Origin: CAJXII01 sp965242915
Lineage (GTDB): Bacteria; Campylobacterota; Campylobacteria; Campylobacterales; Arcobacteraceae
Length of the DNA: 64,000 nt
Direction of reading: 5' to 3'
NCBI GenBank assembly: GCA_965242915.1
Contig: CBDETN010000025.1
Location: 145,969-209,968 of the forward strand
The notes under the pieces were generated by a model. That model was not told the DNA's origin. It worked only from the letters and a program-made list of their open reading frames with translations, and ran no database searches. Positions 55,896-64,000 of this stretch are shown one piece after another. A program made the position numbers and the translations under genes. Each line of letters opens with the position of its first letter. Positions within the stretch are counted from its first letter, which is position 1.

Positions 55896-57437
55896 GTGAA
55901 TAACCCTATTATTGCTGACAACAAACCAAAGAAAGTGACTTTGACTAAAGATAAAGAATATTATTTTTGTGTTTGCGGGCGTTCTACAAAACAACCTTTT
56001 TGTGACGGTGCACATGCTCGAACATCATTTAGACCAAAAGTATTTACAGCAAAACAAGATGGCGAAGCTTATTTATGTATGTGTAAACATTCTAATAATC
56101 TCCCTTTTTGTGATGGTACACATAAAATATTTTTAACTGAACAAATTGGTAAAGAGAGTTCTATATTAAAAAAACCATTATCAAGTCAACCTACTGCTGT
56201 ACCGACACCTGAAGAGCCAACTGTGGCATTTATCCATCAACTCGCATCTGAAGGACTATCCAAAATGGGAAATTATGGTCCAATAACATCAATGGGCGTT
56301 CCACGCCATAAATTACCACATTGGGATAATCTGCAGATCATGACGGCACAAATGGCAACAAAACCATTAATGGAAGATCATATTATCGGTACAGAACTGA
56401 TTATTGGTCCCCAAGCCAAAAAACCATTAAAACTAAAGATACCATTATTTGTGTCAGATATAAGCTTTGGTGCTATATCTGAAGAAGCAAAGATTGCTTT
56501 GTCTAGAGGTGCAGAACTCGCAGGAACCGGTATATGTTCCGGCGAAGGCGGTATGCTGCTAAAAGAAAAAAAAGAAAATTCCTCCTATTTCTATGAATAT
56601 GCAAGTAGTGGCTTTGGGTATAAAGAAGATCTTTTAAAACAAGTTCAAGCATTTCATTTTAAGGGTGGTCAAGGCGCCAAAACAGGTATTGGCGGGTATC
56701 TGTCAGGCAATAAGAACAAAGGTAAAATTTCACAAATACGAGGTGTCCCGGAGGGTCAGCCTGTATTCTCTCCCGCTACTTTCAAAGATCTCTCTTCGGC
56801 AGCAGATTTTAAGCGATTTGCCAACCGTGTTAGAGAAGTGACCGGAGGGATACCCATTGGTTTTAAAATAAGTGCAAATCATATCGAAAAAGATATTCAA
56901 TTTGCTCTTGACGCCGGTACAGACTATATTATTTTAGATGGTCGAGGCGGAGGAACCGGTGATGCGCCTGAAATGTTTAGAGATCATATCAGTGTCCCAA
57001 CCATACCTGCTTTAGCTCGTGCAAGGCATTACCTTGATAAACAAGGGGCAAGTGGTCGCGTGACATTGATCATTACAGGTGGTTTGCGTGTACCAATTGA
57101 TTTTTTAAAAGCTTTGGCGTTAGGTGCTGATGGTATTGCTATTGCCAGTAGTGCTTTACAGGCTATAGGGTGTGTTGCAGCAAGAATATGTAATACAAAC
57201 AACTGTCCCTCAGGTATCGCAACCCAAGATGCCAATTTGCGTAAGAAATTAAATATAGATAACTCATCAGTACAGCTGAAAAACTTTTTCAATGCATCTG
57301 TAGAGTTGATGAAAGTGATGGCTCGTGCTTGTGGTCATAATCATTTAAATAAATTTAATAAAGATGATCTGGCAACTTGGCATCGAGAAATGGCTTTATT
57401 ATCCGGGGTAACATACTCCGGTTTTGAAAATCCGTAA
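55896..57437 (+). CDS. CDGSH-iron-sulfur / glutamate synthase-like FMN protein
   Basis: This 513-aa protein joins two N-terminal CDGSH-type motifs (CVCGRSTKQPFCDGAH, CMCKHSNNLPFCDGTH; within residues about 20-80) to a GltS-like FMN-binding domain (about 100-510: FVSDISFGAIS, GQGAKTGIGGYLSG, ILDGRGGGTGDAP, ITGGLR). The start codon is ambiguous: GTG at 55890 or 55896. AGAGGAG at 55884-55890 overlaps the first and is well spaced for the second. No amidotransferase domain is present, so it is not a complete glutamate synthase. Reaction unknown. Confidence 0.85.
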   Translation: MNNPIIADNKPKKVTLTKDKEYYFCVCGRSTKQPFCDGAHARTSFRPKVFTAKQDGEAYLCMCKHSNNLPFCDGTHKIFLTEQIGKESSILKKPLSSQPTAVPTPEEPTVAFIHQLASEGLSKMGNYGPITSMGVPRHKLPHWDNLQIMTAQMATKPLMEDHIIGTELIIGPQAKKPLKLKIPLFVSDISFGAISEEAKIALSRGAELAGTGICSGEGGMLLKEKKENSSYFYEYASSGFGYKEDLLKQVQAFHFKGGQGAKTGIGGYLSGNKNKGKISQIRGVPEGQPVFSPATFKDLSSAADFKRFANRVREVTGGIPIGFKISANHIEKDIQFALDAGTDYIILDGRGGGTGDAPEMFRDHISVPTIPALARARHYLDKQGASGRVTLIITGGLRVPIDFLKALALGADGIAIASSALQAIGCVAARICNTNNCPSGIATQDANLRKKLNIDNSSVQLKNFFNASVELMKVMARACGHNHLNKFNKDDLATWHREMALLSGVTYSGFENP

Positions 57438-57487
57438 AACAAGGTATAATCAGTCGATACTCAGACAAAATAAACAAAACAAGGAGT

Positions 57488-57826
57488 TACAATCATCAAC
57501 CATACGATGGCAGTGATGTAGCTTGGAATGGATTAAGACTTGCAAAAAATCTTTTGCAAAAAGGTGAAAAAGTGCGAATCTTTTTAATGAATGACAGTGT
57601 TGATTTGGCAAGAGATGCTACTGCTAAACCAGAATTTTATGAATTTGATTTAGTTAAAATGTTAAAAGAGTTATATGAAAATGGTGTAAAACTTAAAGTA
57701 TGTGGAACTTGTCAAGCAAGATGTGGATTAAATAAAAATCAACCATATTTTAATGATGAGATAAAAGGTACTATGGATGATTTAGCTTTTTGGGTGATAG
57801 ACAGTGACAAGATATTGACTTTTTAA
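57488..57826 (+). pseudogene. DsrE-like protein without a visible start codon
   Basis: The frame reads NHQPYDGSDVAWNGLRLAKN and on to VRIFLMNDSV and CGTCQARCGL, matching DsrE/DsrF/DrsH-like proteins. AAGGAG at 57481-57486 stands just before it, but no ATG, GTG or TTG follows in frame until a TTG at 57554, which would remove the conserved first strand. The start codon and first strand may have been lost in a small deletion. Conserved Cys pair C-x2-C is present. Confidence 0.65.
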
Positions 57827-57845
57827 GAACATTTGAATATTGTCC

Positions 57846-59294
57846 TTAAATTCCAATATCCGGTATATCTATTTGTGTATCCATTTGAATATCAACAGTT
57901 TCCATAGTAGTAATTACAGGTGCCGCACCAAATGGCTCATCTTTATCCACAAATTTTGTAAGCTCTTTATGAAATTCTAATTTAACAGTTCCAATAGGTC
58001 CGTTTCTTTGTTTTCCAATAATTATTTCAGCTTCTTCAATAGATTTATTTATAAAAGCACTTTTATAAGTTTCACCCTTATCTTTAGCTTCTTTTTCTTT
58101 TCTTTGCTCATCTCTTTCTTTGTAAACATCATCACGATAAACAAACATAATAATATCTGCATCCTGCTCAATAGAACCTGACTCCCTAATATCACTTAAC
58201 ATCGGTCGTTTATCTGGTCGATTTTCAAGTCCCCTGTTTAGCTGAGAAAGTGCAAGGATTGGTAATTTCATTTCTCTAGCTAGCAATTTAAGTCCCCTGC
58301 TTATTTCAGATACTTCAATATGTCTATCTTTATTTCCTGTTCCTTGCATAAGTTGAAGATAATCTATAATTACCATTTTAATATTATTTTCAGGATTTCC
58401 AGCAAGTTTTCTCACCCTTGCTCTAAGTTGATTTATATTTACGCTGCCATTATCATCTACAAATAATTTTTTAGTATTTAAATCTTCTATAGCTTTGGTT
58501 ACTGTACTCCATTGAGCATCATTCAGATCACCTTTTCTAAGGTTTTGTAGTGGAATTTTTGTTTTCGAACTGAGAAGCCTTATCATTAATTGTTCAGCAG
58601 GCATTTCAAGAGAAAAAAAAATAACACCTTTACCCCTTTGAATATTTGCTAAAGCCGTATTTAATACAAATGAAGTTTTCCCCATAGCTGGACGTGCCGC
58701 GATTATTACCAAATCACCTTCATTAAATCCAGTAGTTTTTCTATCCAATGCGTCAAAACCAGTAGTTTCACCTATTAGATATCGATTACCCTGCTCCTTC
58801 ATCTTTTTAATATGTTCTAAAGTATCATAAGTGATAGTTTGCATATCTTTTAATTCACTACTGGCACTATCTGTTGTAATCTTATAAAGTTTGTCTTGTA
58901 TATAATCTACAGCTTGAGGTGCCGGCAACTCTTCCTCTACTGTAACTTTATGAATATCAGTTGCTAAAGTTGATAACTCTCTTTTAACTGAACCATCTTT
59001 TATCTCTTTGACATAAGCCATAACATTTGGAGTAGGATTAGCTGAAAGAATCTCTATAATTATTGACTCATCAACCTCTTTGTTATCAACTCTTTTTTTA
59101 ATAAATTCCTCATCTATTGGTAAATCATCTTGATTTAATTTTTCCATCACATCAAATATTTTTTGATGTGCTGATAAGTAGAAATCTGTAGGCTTTACTA
59201 TACCTAAAACATCTTCTATAAGTTCTGGATTAAAAAGTATTGAGCTTAAAACTGCTCGTTCTATATTTAAAGCGTATACGCTGTCTATTGCCAT
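57846..59294 (-). CDS. dnaB: Replicative DNA helicase DnaB
   Basis: This 482-aa hexameric helicase unwinds DNA at the replication fork. It has the DnaB N-terminal domain (residues about 5-105: NIERAVLSSILFNPE), a linker, Walker A ARPAMGKTSF, Walker B MVIIDYLQLM and the C-terminal block IGKQRNGPIGTV. The length is normal. A 33-aa ORF lies just upstream in the same direction. Confidence 0.95.
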   Translation of the reverse strand: MAIDSVYALNIERAVLSSILFNPELIEDVLGIVKPTDFYLSAHQKIFDVMEKLNQDDLPIDEEFIKKRVDNKEVDESIIIEILSANPTPNVMAYVKEIKDGSVKRELSTLATDIHKVTVEEELPAPQAVDYIQDKLYKITTDSASSELKDMQTITYDTLEHIKKMKEQGNRYLIGETTGFDALDRKTTGFNEGDLVIIAARPAMGKTSFVLNTALANIQRGKGVIFFSLEMPAEQLMIRLLSSKTKIPLQNLRKGDLNDAQWSTVTKAIEDLNTKKLFVDDNGSVNINQLRARVRKLAGNPENNIKMVIIDYLQLMQGTGNKDRHIEVSEISRGLKLLAREMKLPILALSQLNRGLENRPDKRPMLSDIRESGSIEQDADIIMFVYRDDVYKERDEQRKEKEAKDKGETYKSAFINKSIEEAEIIIGKQRNGPIGTVKLEFHKELTKFVDKDEPFGAAPVITTMETVDIQMDTQIDIPDIGI

Positions 59295-59314
59295 CTATAT
59301 TTATCCTTATTGTG

Positions 59315-59416
59315 CTAAAGTTGTACTATATCTAATGCACTGCTGCTTACATCCGTAGTAGATGTAGTTGTGGCGGTGCTATTAATATTAAAAGTATCTA
59401 ATGCTGCAATTTCCAT
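59315..59416 (-). CDS. Small Ser/Thr-rich ORF upstream of dnaB
   Basis: A 33-aa frame starts with ATG at 59416 behind GGGAG with 7-nt spacing, and a TATAAT-like box lies upstream. The product (MEIAALDTFNINS...) is rich in Ser and Thr and has no TM or known motif. It ends 21 bp before dnaB. It may be a real small protein, or a leader peptide influencing dnaB. Confidence 0.45.
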   Translation of the reverse strand: MEIAALDTFNINSTATTTSTTDVSSSALDIVQL

Positions 59417-59472
59417 CTGAACACTCCCTGTATAATTATATTATCTCTAGTACTATTATACAGTAATTTCAT

Positions 59473-60546
59473 TTATAAATTTATAAAATAACTCTCCGCT
59501 TCTTTTTCAACCTCTTCTAAAAATCTTTCAAGTAATTTTTCAGTAGGTAATTTCTCAATAATTTCACCTTTTTTAATGATAAGCCCACTGCCTTTTCCGT
59601 AAGCTATTGCAACATCAGCACTTTTAGCTTCTCCGATTGCATTAACAACACACCCCATTACTGAAATATTCAAAGGTGCTTTTATATGTTTTGTAGCTTC
59701 TTCAACTTGGGCAACTGCACTTACTAAATCAGCCTCTATTCTGCCGCAAGTCGGGCATGAGATTATATTTAAACCATCTTTAGTCAGTCCGGCATCTTTT
59801 AAAATAGCCCGCCCTACTTCAATCTCTTTTTCCAACTCGCCTGTAATAGATACCCGTAAAGTATCCCCTATTCCATCAAGAAGTAAACTGCCAAGTGCAA
59901 TTGAAGATTTAATAGTAGAGTGAAAGAGTGTCCCTGCTTCAGTGACACCCAGATGAAATGGATAATCATTTTTAGGACGAAGCAGTCTGTAAGCTTCTAC
60001 TGTTCGTTGTACATCGCTGGCTTTTAGACTTATTTTTATATCATCAAATCCTAAATCTTCTAAAAACTTAATATTATAATCAGCACTTGCAACCATACCA
60101 AGCGCTGTTTGACCGTATTTATCTTCGAAAACAGATTCTAAAGAACCACAATTTACCCCAATTCTAATTGGAATATTTCTATTTTTACAAGCTTTAACTA
60201 TCTCTTTAATTCTTCCCTGCTCTCCAATATTTCCAGGATTGAAACGGATACAGTCAACTACCTCAGAAGCTATCAAAGCCAATTTATAATTAAAATGAAT
60301 ATCTGCAACAATAGGTAAACTGCTTTGTTCTTTAATAGCTTTTAAGGCATTAGCCGCATTCATATCAGGAACAGCTACTCTTACTATATTTGCCCCTGCA
60401 AAATGAAGTCGTTTTATCTGCTCTAAAGTAGCCTCTACATCACTGGTTTTACTATAAGTCATAGATTGAACAGAAATAGGTGAATCGCCGCCAATTGCCA
60501 CATCACCTACAAATATTTTTTTAGTTGGATATCTTTTATAAATCAA
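59473..60546 (-). CDS. ispG: 4-hydroxy-3-methylbut-2-enyl diphosphate synthase
   Basis: This 357-aa enzyme performs a late step of the MEP isoprenoid pathway. It has the N-terminal TIM-barrel signatures (VQSMTYSKTSDVEAT, IVADIHFNYKLA) and the Cys set that binds a [4Fe-4S] cluster (SCPTCGR and MGCVVNAIGE). The start is a TTG at 60546 with AAGGAT upstream. The length is normal for bacterial IspG. Confidence 0.94.
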   Translation of the reverse strand: MIYKRYPTKKIFVGDVAIGGDSPISVQSMTYSKTSDVEATLEQIKRLHFAGANIVRVAVPDMNAANALKAIKEQSSLPIVADIHFNYKLALIASEVVDCIRFNPGNIGEQGRIKEIVKACKNRNIPIRIGVNCGSLESVFEDKYGQTALGMVASADYNIKFLEDLGFDDIKISLKASDVQRTVEAYRLLRPKNDYPFHLGVTEAGTLFHSTIKSSIALGSLLLDGIGDTLRVSITGELEKEIEVGRAILKDAGLTKDGLNIISCPTCGRIEADLVSAVAQVEEATKHIKAPLNISVMGCVVNAIGEAKSADVAIAYGKGSGLIIKKGEIIEKLPTEKLLERFLEEVEKEAESYFINL

Positions 60547-60647
60547 AATTTATCCTTCGTATGAATTGTGTAATATTATTTTGCATCATAAAGATTATTT
60601 TATCTAAATAAAGATATAATAACCCTAATTAACGAAGGATTTCTTTA

Positions 60648-61286
60648 TTGGAAAATATTAACATTTTTGATGTGATTGTATTATCACTTATTACTCTGCT
60701 TGGTCTAAAAGGTCTGTTTAGAGGTTTTATAAAAGAGTTTTTTGCTCTTTTTGGTATTGTTGGTGGAGTATTTGTGGCTTCCAGGGTTTCATCGGAAGTT
60801 GGAGAGATAGTTGATAAAGTTTTTCACTTCGATAACAACAATACTCTTGTATTAGTAGGTTTCGTAGCAGCTATTGCAGCTTTTTGGATATTGGCATACA
60901 TAATAGGAATGGCACTAAGTAAAGTATTTAGTCTAAGTGGTTTAGGAATTTTTGACAGATTGCTTGGATTTATATTTGGTGCAGGAAAAGTATTTTTATT
61001 ATTTTCTATTATAGCCTTTGCTATTTCATCAGTGGAAGCAATTAATAAGAAATTGACTAAGAAGTTAGCCAATAGTGTGGTATTTCCGATTTTAAAAGAT
61101 ACCGGTAAATTTATCATTAAATTGGACACTACAAAACTGGAGAAAGGTGTAACCACGCGTGTAAATGGTGCAATACAAAGCACTAAAGATACTTTAAAAG
61201 ATATTTCAACTGATAAAATCAAGAAAAAAGTTGAAGATAAAATAAAAGAATTTAAAGAAGAAGTAAAAAAAGAAACAAAGGAATAA
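60648..61286 (+). CDS. CvpA family membrane protein
   Basis: This 212-aa protein has four hydrophobic segments (about residues 8-26, 31-48, 66-90 and 104-125) and the CvpA pattern (GLFRGFIKEFFALFGIVGG, SLSGLGIFDRLLGFIFGAGK). A long charged helical tail follows. The start is TTG behind AAGGAT. It lies directly upstream of lysS, an order common in Campylobacterota. Confidence 0.85.
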   Translation: MENINIFDVIVLSLITLLGLKGLFRGFIKEFFALFGIVGGVFVASRVSSEVGEIVDKVFHFDNNNTLVLVGFVAAIAAFWILAYIIGMALSKVFSLSGLGIFDRLLGFIFGAGKVFLLFSIIAFAISSVEAINKKLTKKLANSVVFPILKDTGKFIIKLDTTKLEKGVTTRVNGAIQSTKDTLKDISTDKIKKKVEDKIKEFKEEVKKETKE

Positions 61287-61291
61287 ATAAA

Positions 61292-62812
61292 TTGTTTGAA
61301 AACAAATATATACAACAAAGAATAAAAAAAGCAGAACGATTACGAGAACTTGGATACAACCCATACTCAAATGACAGTAAACGAAATACAACTATTAGTA
61401 AATTTTTAAATGTAAATAGTGATATAGAATTAAAAGAAGAAAAAAGAGATGAACATAGAATTTATACTGTTGCCGGTCGTATTAAGTTTTATAGACTTAT
61501 GGGAAAAGCCAGTTTTTTAAAAATTGAAGATGAAAGCGGATTGCTTCAAATATATGTGTCAAGAGATAATTTAGCTGATGGTTTTTATAATGAAATCAAA
61601 AAACTAATGGAAGTTGGAGATATAATTGAAGTTAGAGGTTATCCTTTTGTAACCGGTAAAGGGGAACTTTCACTTCATGTTGATGATTTAAAAATTCTTA
61701 CAAAAGCCATCTCTCCTCTTCCTGAAAAATATCATGGAATTCAAGATAAAGAACTTAGATACAGACAAAGATATTTGGACTTGATTATGAATAGTGAAGT
61801 TAGAAAAACATTTCATATCCGAAGTAAAGTTATCAGTTTAACTAGAAGATTTTTTGAAGATAAAGGTTTCTTGGAAGTTGAAACTCCTATGATGCACCCG
61901 ATTGCAGGAGGTGCTAATGCAAAACCATTTGTAACACATCACAATGCTCTTGGAGTTGATAGATACTTACGAATTGCACCTGAATTATATTTAAAAAGAT
62001 TGATTGTCGGTGGATTTGAAGCTGTATTTGAAATCAATAGAAACTTTAGAAACGAAGGTATGGACGCAACGCACAATCCTGAATTTACATCTATTGAATT
62101 TTATTGGGCTTATAAAACATACAGAGATTTAATCAATATCACAAAAGAATATTTTGAGTATCTATTTGAACACTTGGAATTACCTACAACTTTACCTTAC
62201 GGTGATATAGAGATAAATTTTGCAAACTTTACTGAAATCGGATTAGTTAAAAGTTTAACTGATATTGGTGGAGTTCCGGCTGATATTTGTGGAGATGTTA
62301 ATAAAATTTATGCTTACTTTAAAGAGCAAGGTGTTCAAGTAAAACCAAACCTAAACTTGGGACAACTGCAAGGTGAACTTTTTGATGAGTATGTTGAAGC
62401 TAAATTAATTGACCCTACATTTATTACTGATTATCCGGTGGAAATATCTCCATTAGCAAGAAGAAGTGATGAAAATCCAGAGATAACTGAAAGATTTGAA
62501 CTGTTTATGGCAGGTCGTGAGATAGCAAATGCTTTTAGTGAGTTAAATGATCCACTTGATCAATTAAGTAGATTTGAGGGGCAAATGGATGCCAAAGATG
62601 CAGGTGATGATGAAGCTCATGAGATGGATGCAGATTTTATAAATGCGTTATCTTACGGTATGGCACCAACTGCAGGACAAGGTATAGGTATTGATAGACT
62701 TGTAATGATGCTTACAAATCAACACAGCATCAGAGATGTACTTTTATTTCCTGCTATGAAACCAATACATACTGAAATAGACCTTCACGCGGACAGTGAA
62801 GAAGATAAATAA
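61292..62812 (+). CDS. lysS: Lysyl-tRNA synthetase, class II
   Basis: This 506-aa enzyme charges tRNA-Lys. It has an N-terminal OB-fold anticodon-binding domain (about residues 55-155) and a class II core with motif 2 (FRNEGMDATHNPEF) and motif 3 (GIGIDRLVM). Start TTG at 61292 lies 5 bp after the cvpA stop. Intact and normal length. Confidence 0.95.
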   Translation: MFENKYIQQRIKKAERLRELGYNPYSNDSKRNTTISKFLNVNSDIELKEEKRDEHRIYTVAGRIKFYRLMGKASFLKIEDESGLLQIYVSRDNLADGFYNEIKKLMEVGDIIEVRGYPFVTGKGELSLHVDDLKILTKAISPLPEKYHGIQDKELRYRQRYLDLIMNSEVRKTFHIRSKVISLTRRFFEDKGFLEVETPMMHPIAGGANAKPFVTHHNALGVDRYLRIAPELYLKRLIVGGFEAVFEINRNFRNEGMDATHNPEFTSIEFYWAYKTYRDLINITKEYFEYLFEHLELPTTLPYGDIEINFANFTEIGLVKSLTDIGGVPADICGDVNKIYAYFKEQGVQVKPNLNLGQLQGELFDEYVEAKLIDPTFITDYPVEISPLARRSDENPEITERFELFMAGREIANAFSELNDPLDQLSRFEGQMDAKDAGDDEAHEMDADFINALSYGMAPTAGQGIGIDRLVMMLTNQHSIRDVLLFPAMKPIHTEIDLHADSEEDK

Positions 62813-62829
62813 ATAATAAAAGGGATAAT

Positions 62830-64000
62830 ATGAGTAATTTTATAAAAAGTGATAATTTAGCCACAGCAGATGCTGAAGTTTTTGGAATGATTGAGAAAGA
62901 ACTTGAAAGACAAACTGACCATTTAGAGATGATTGCCAGTGAAAACTTTACAAGTCCTGCTGTTATGGAAGCTTCTGGAAGTATTTTTACAAATAAGTAT
63001 GCTGAAGGTTACCCTTATAAAAGGTATTATGGTGGATGTGAATTTGCTGACCAAGTTGAGCAATTAGCTATTGACAGAGCTTGTAAAATTTTTGGCTGTA
63101 ATTATGCAAATGTACAACCACACTCAGGAAGTCAAGCAAATGGTGCAGTTTATGCAGCATTATTAAAAGCCGGTGATAAACTTCTTGGTATGGACTTATC
63201 TCATGGCGGGCATTTAACTCACGGAAGTAAAGTAAGTTTTTCCGGTAAAAATTATCATTCTTTTACTTATGGAGTTGAACTAGATGGTAGAATTAATTAT
63301 GATAGAGTTTTAGACATTGCCAAAATAGTTAAACCTAAAATTATAGTTTGTGGAGCTTCGGCTTATGCAAGAGAGATCGACTTTAAAAGATTTAAAGAAA
63401 TTGCTGACGAAGTTGGAGCTATTTTATTTGCTGATATTGCACATATCGCCGGACTGGTTGCTGCTGATGAGCACCCTAGCCCATTCCCTTATGCTGATGT
63501 TGTTACTACTACTACACATAAGACTTTAAGAGGTCCAAGAGGCGGAATGATTATGTGTAATGATGAAGATATTGCTAAAAAATTAAACAGTGCTATTTTC
63601 CCAGGGCTTCAAGGTGGACCTCTAGTACATGCAATAGCAGCTAAAGCTGTTTCTTTTGGTGAGGTTTTAAAGCCTGAGTGGAAAGAGTATTCAAAACAAG
63701 TTAAAGCAAATGCTTCTGTTTTAGCAAAAGTATTAATGGATAGAGGATATGATGTTGTCAGCGGTGGAACTGATACTCATTTAATCTTAGTTTCTTTTGT
63801 TGGAAAAGAGATTTCAGGTAAAGATGCAGATTTAGCACTTGGAAATGCAGGAATTACAATCAATAAAAATACAGTTCCAGGAGAGACAAGAAGTCCATTT
63901 GTTACAAGCGGTATTAGAATTGGAAGTCCAGCTTTAACTACTCGTGGTATGAAAGAAGCTGAATTTGAATTAATTGGTGGAAAAATTGCTGATGTTTTAG
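62830..64000 (+). CDS. glyA: Serine hydroxymethyltransferase, 3' end outside window
   Basis: ATG 62830 behind AAGGGA opens a frame that runs off the window after 390 codons. It matches SHMT: MIASENFTSPAV, GYPYKRYYGG, HSGSQAN, DIAHIAGLVA and the PLP-lysine motif TTTHKTLRGPRGG (K231). It interconverts serine and glycine using tetrahydrofolate. About 25-30 C-terminal residues are probably missing. Confidence 0.95.
   Translation, partial: MSNFIKSDNLATADAEVFGMIEKELERQTDHLEMIASENFTSPAVMEASGSIFTNKYAEGYPYKRYYGGCEFADQVEQLAIDRACKIFGCNYANVQPHSGSQANGAVYAALLKAGDKLLGMDLSHGGHLTHGSKVSFSGKNYHSFTYGVELDGRINYDRVLDIAKIVKPKIIVCGASAYAREIDFKRFKEIADEVGAILFADIAHIAGLVAADEHPSPFPYADVVTTTTHKTLRGPRGGMIMCNDEDIAKKLNSAIFPGLQGGPLVHAIAAKAVSFGEVLKPEWKEYSKQVKANASVLAKVLMDRGYDVVSGGTDTHLILVSFVGKEISGKDADLALGNAGITINKNTVPGETRSPFVTSGIRIGSPALTTRGMKEAEFELIGGKIADVL

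Noticed and set aside
1..64000. tRNA, rRNA, CRISPR array or prophage structural genes
   Set aside because: Intergenic regions were read for cloverleaf patterns and regularly spaced repeats and none was found. The ORF6N and KilA-N-like domain alone is not evidence of a prophage.

Overview
The window is a 64 kb, strongly AT-rich chromosomal segment of a Campylobacterota (Epsilonproteobacteria) member, most like the Arcobacter/Sulfurimonas part of the phylum. This rests on the low GC, the HWRQPL-type histidine kinase, a short ComEC without a metallo-beta-lactamase domain, and the cvpA-lysS-glyA order. Genus and species cannot be fixed from sequence reading alone. No rRNA, tRNA or CRISPR array was found.

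Layout. (1) 1-6016: a TetR-controlled tripartite RND efflux operon (TetR, TolC-like channel, adaptor) whose permease is split into two translationally coupled half-genes. (2) 6071-12565: an Rrf2 regulator coupled to a DHH phosphoesterase, then an SbcD/SbcC-like nuclease pair, an ORF6N-domain protein and a truncated unknown gene. (3) 12566-28186: an accessory island holding an IS3 element, a tandem array of Rhs (YD-repeat) C-terminal toxin cassettes each overlapped by a small putative immunity gene, two more IS3 elements, an IS1182-like element and an IS21 element. A palindromic 69-bp unit precedes each displaced cassette. (4) 28308-33843: a signalling cluster (REC-GGDEF-EAL protein, Cache histidine kinase, a broken REC-GGDEF gene, a REC/winged-helix regulator). 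(5) 34045-40953: a P-type ATPase, a small membrane transporter-like protein, Hsp20, a DUF2459 protein, a UMF1-type MFS permease and alanine dehydrogenase. (6) 41027-48311: eroded defence and mobile DNA: Vsr, a 20-codon stub of a C5 methyltransferase, a DUF3883 nuclease-like protein, a DUF4143 ATPase, AmrS, an acyl carrier protein, an E2 acyltransferase fragment cut by a second IS21 element, and a HEPN-MNT pair with a nonsense mutation in the HEPN gene. (7) 48495-64000: housekeeping genes: RecD2-like helicase, ABC-F ATPase, ComEC, an RRM protein, a DnaQ-like exonuclease, a CDGSH/glutamate-synthase-like protein, a DsrE-like gene lacking a start codon, DnaB, IspG, CvpA, LysS and the start of GlyA.

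How it works together. The efflux operon, the signalling cluster and region 7 look functional, apart from the broken REC-GGDEF gene and the DsrE-like gene. The island at 12.5-28 kb and region 6 show repeated IS-driven truncation. The most interesting part is the Rhs array. Three related Rhs tails share the core end and a pre-toxin region, then diverge into distinct C-termini, each overlapping its own candidate immunity gene by 1-14 bp. Two C-termini are glycine-rich and hydrophobic and pair with membrane immunity candidates, one only 33 aa long. The third is polar, has conserved-looking His and Cys positions, and pairs with a membrane-anchored protein. Cassettes B and C start with the same hybrid leader and the same palindrome, and a fourth palindrome copy has been split by the IS1182-like element. 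This suggests a repeat-bounded, expandable toxin/immunity array.
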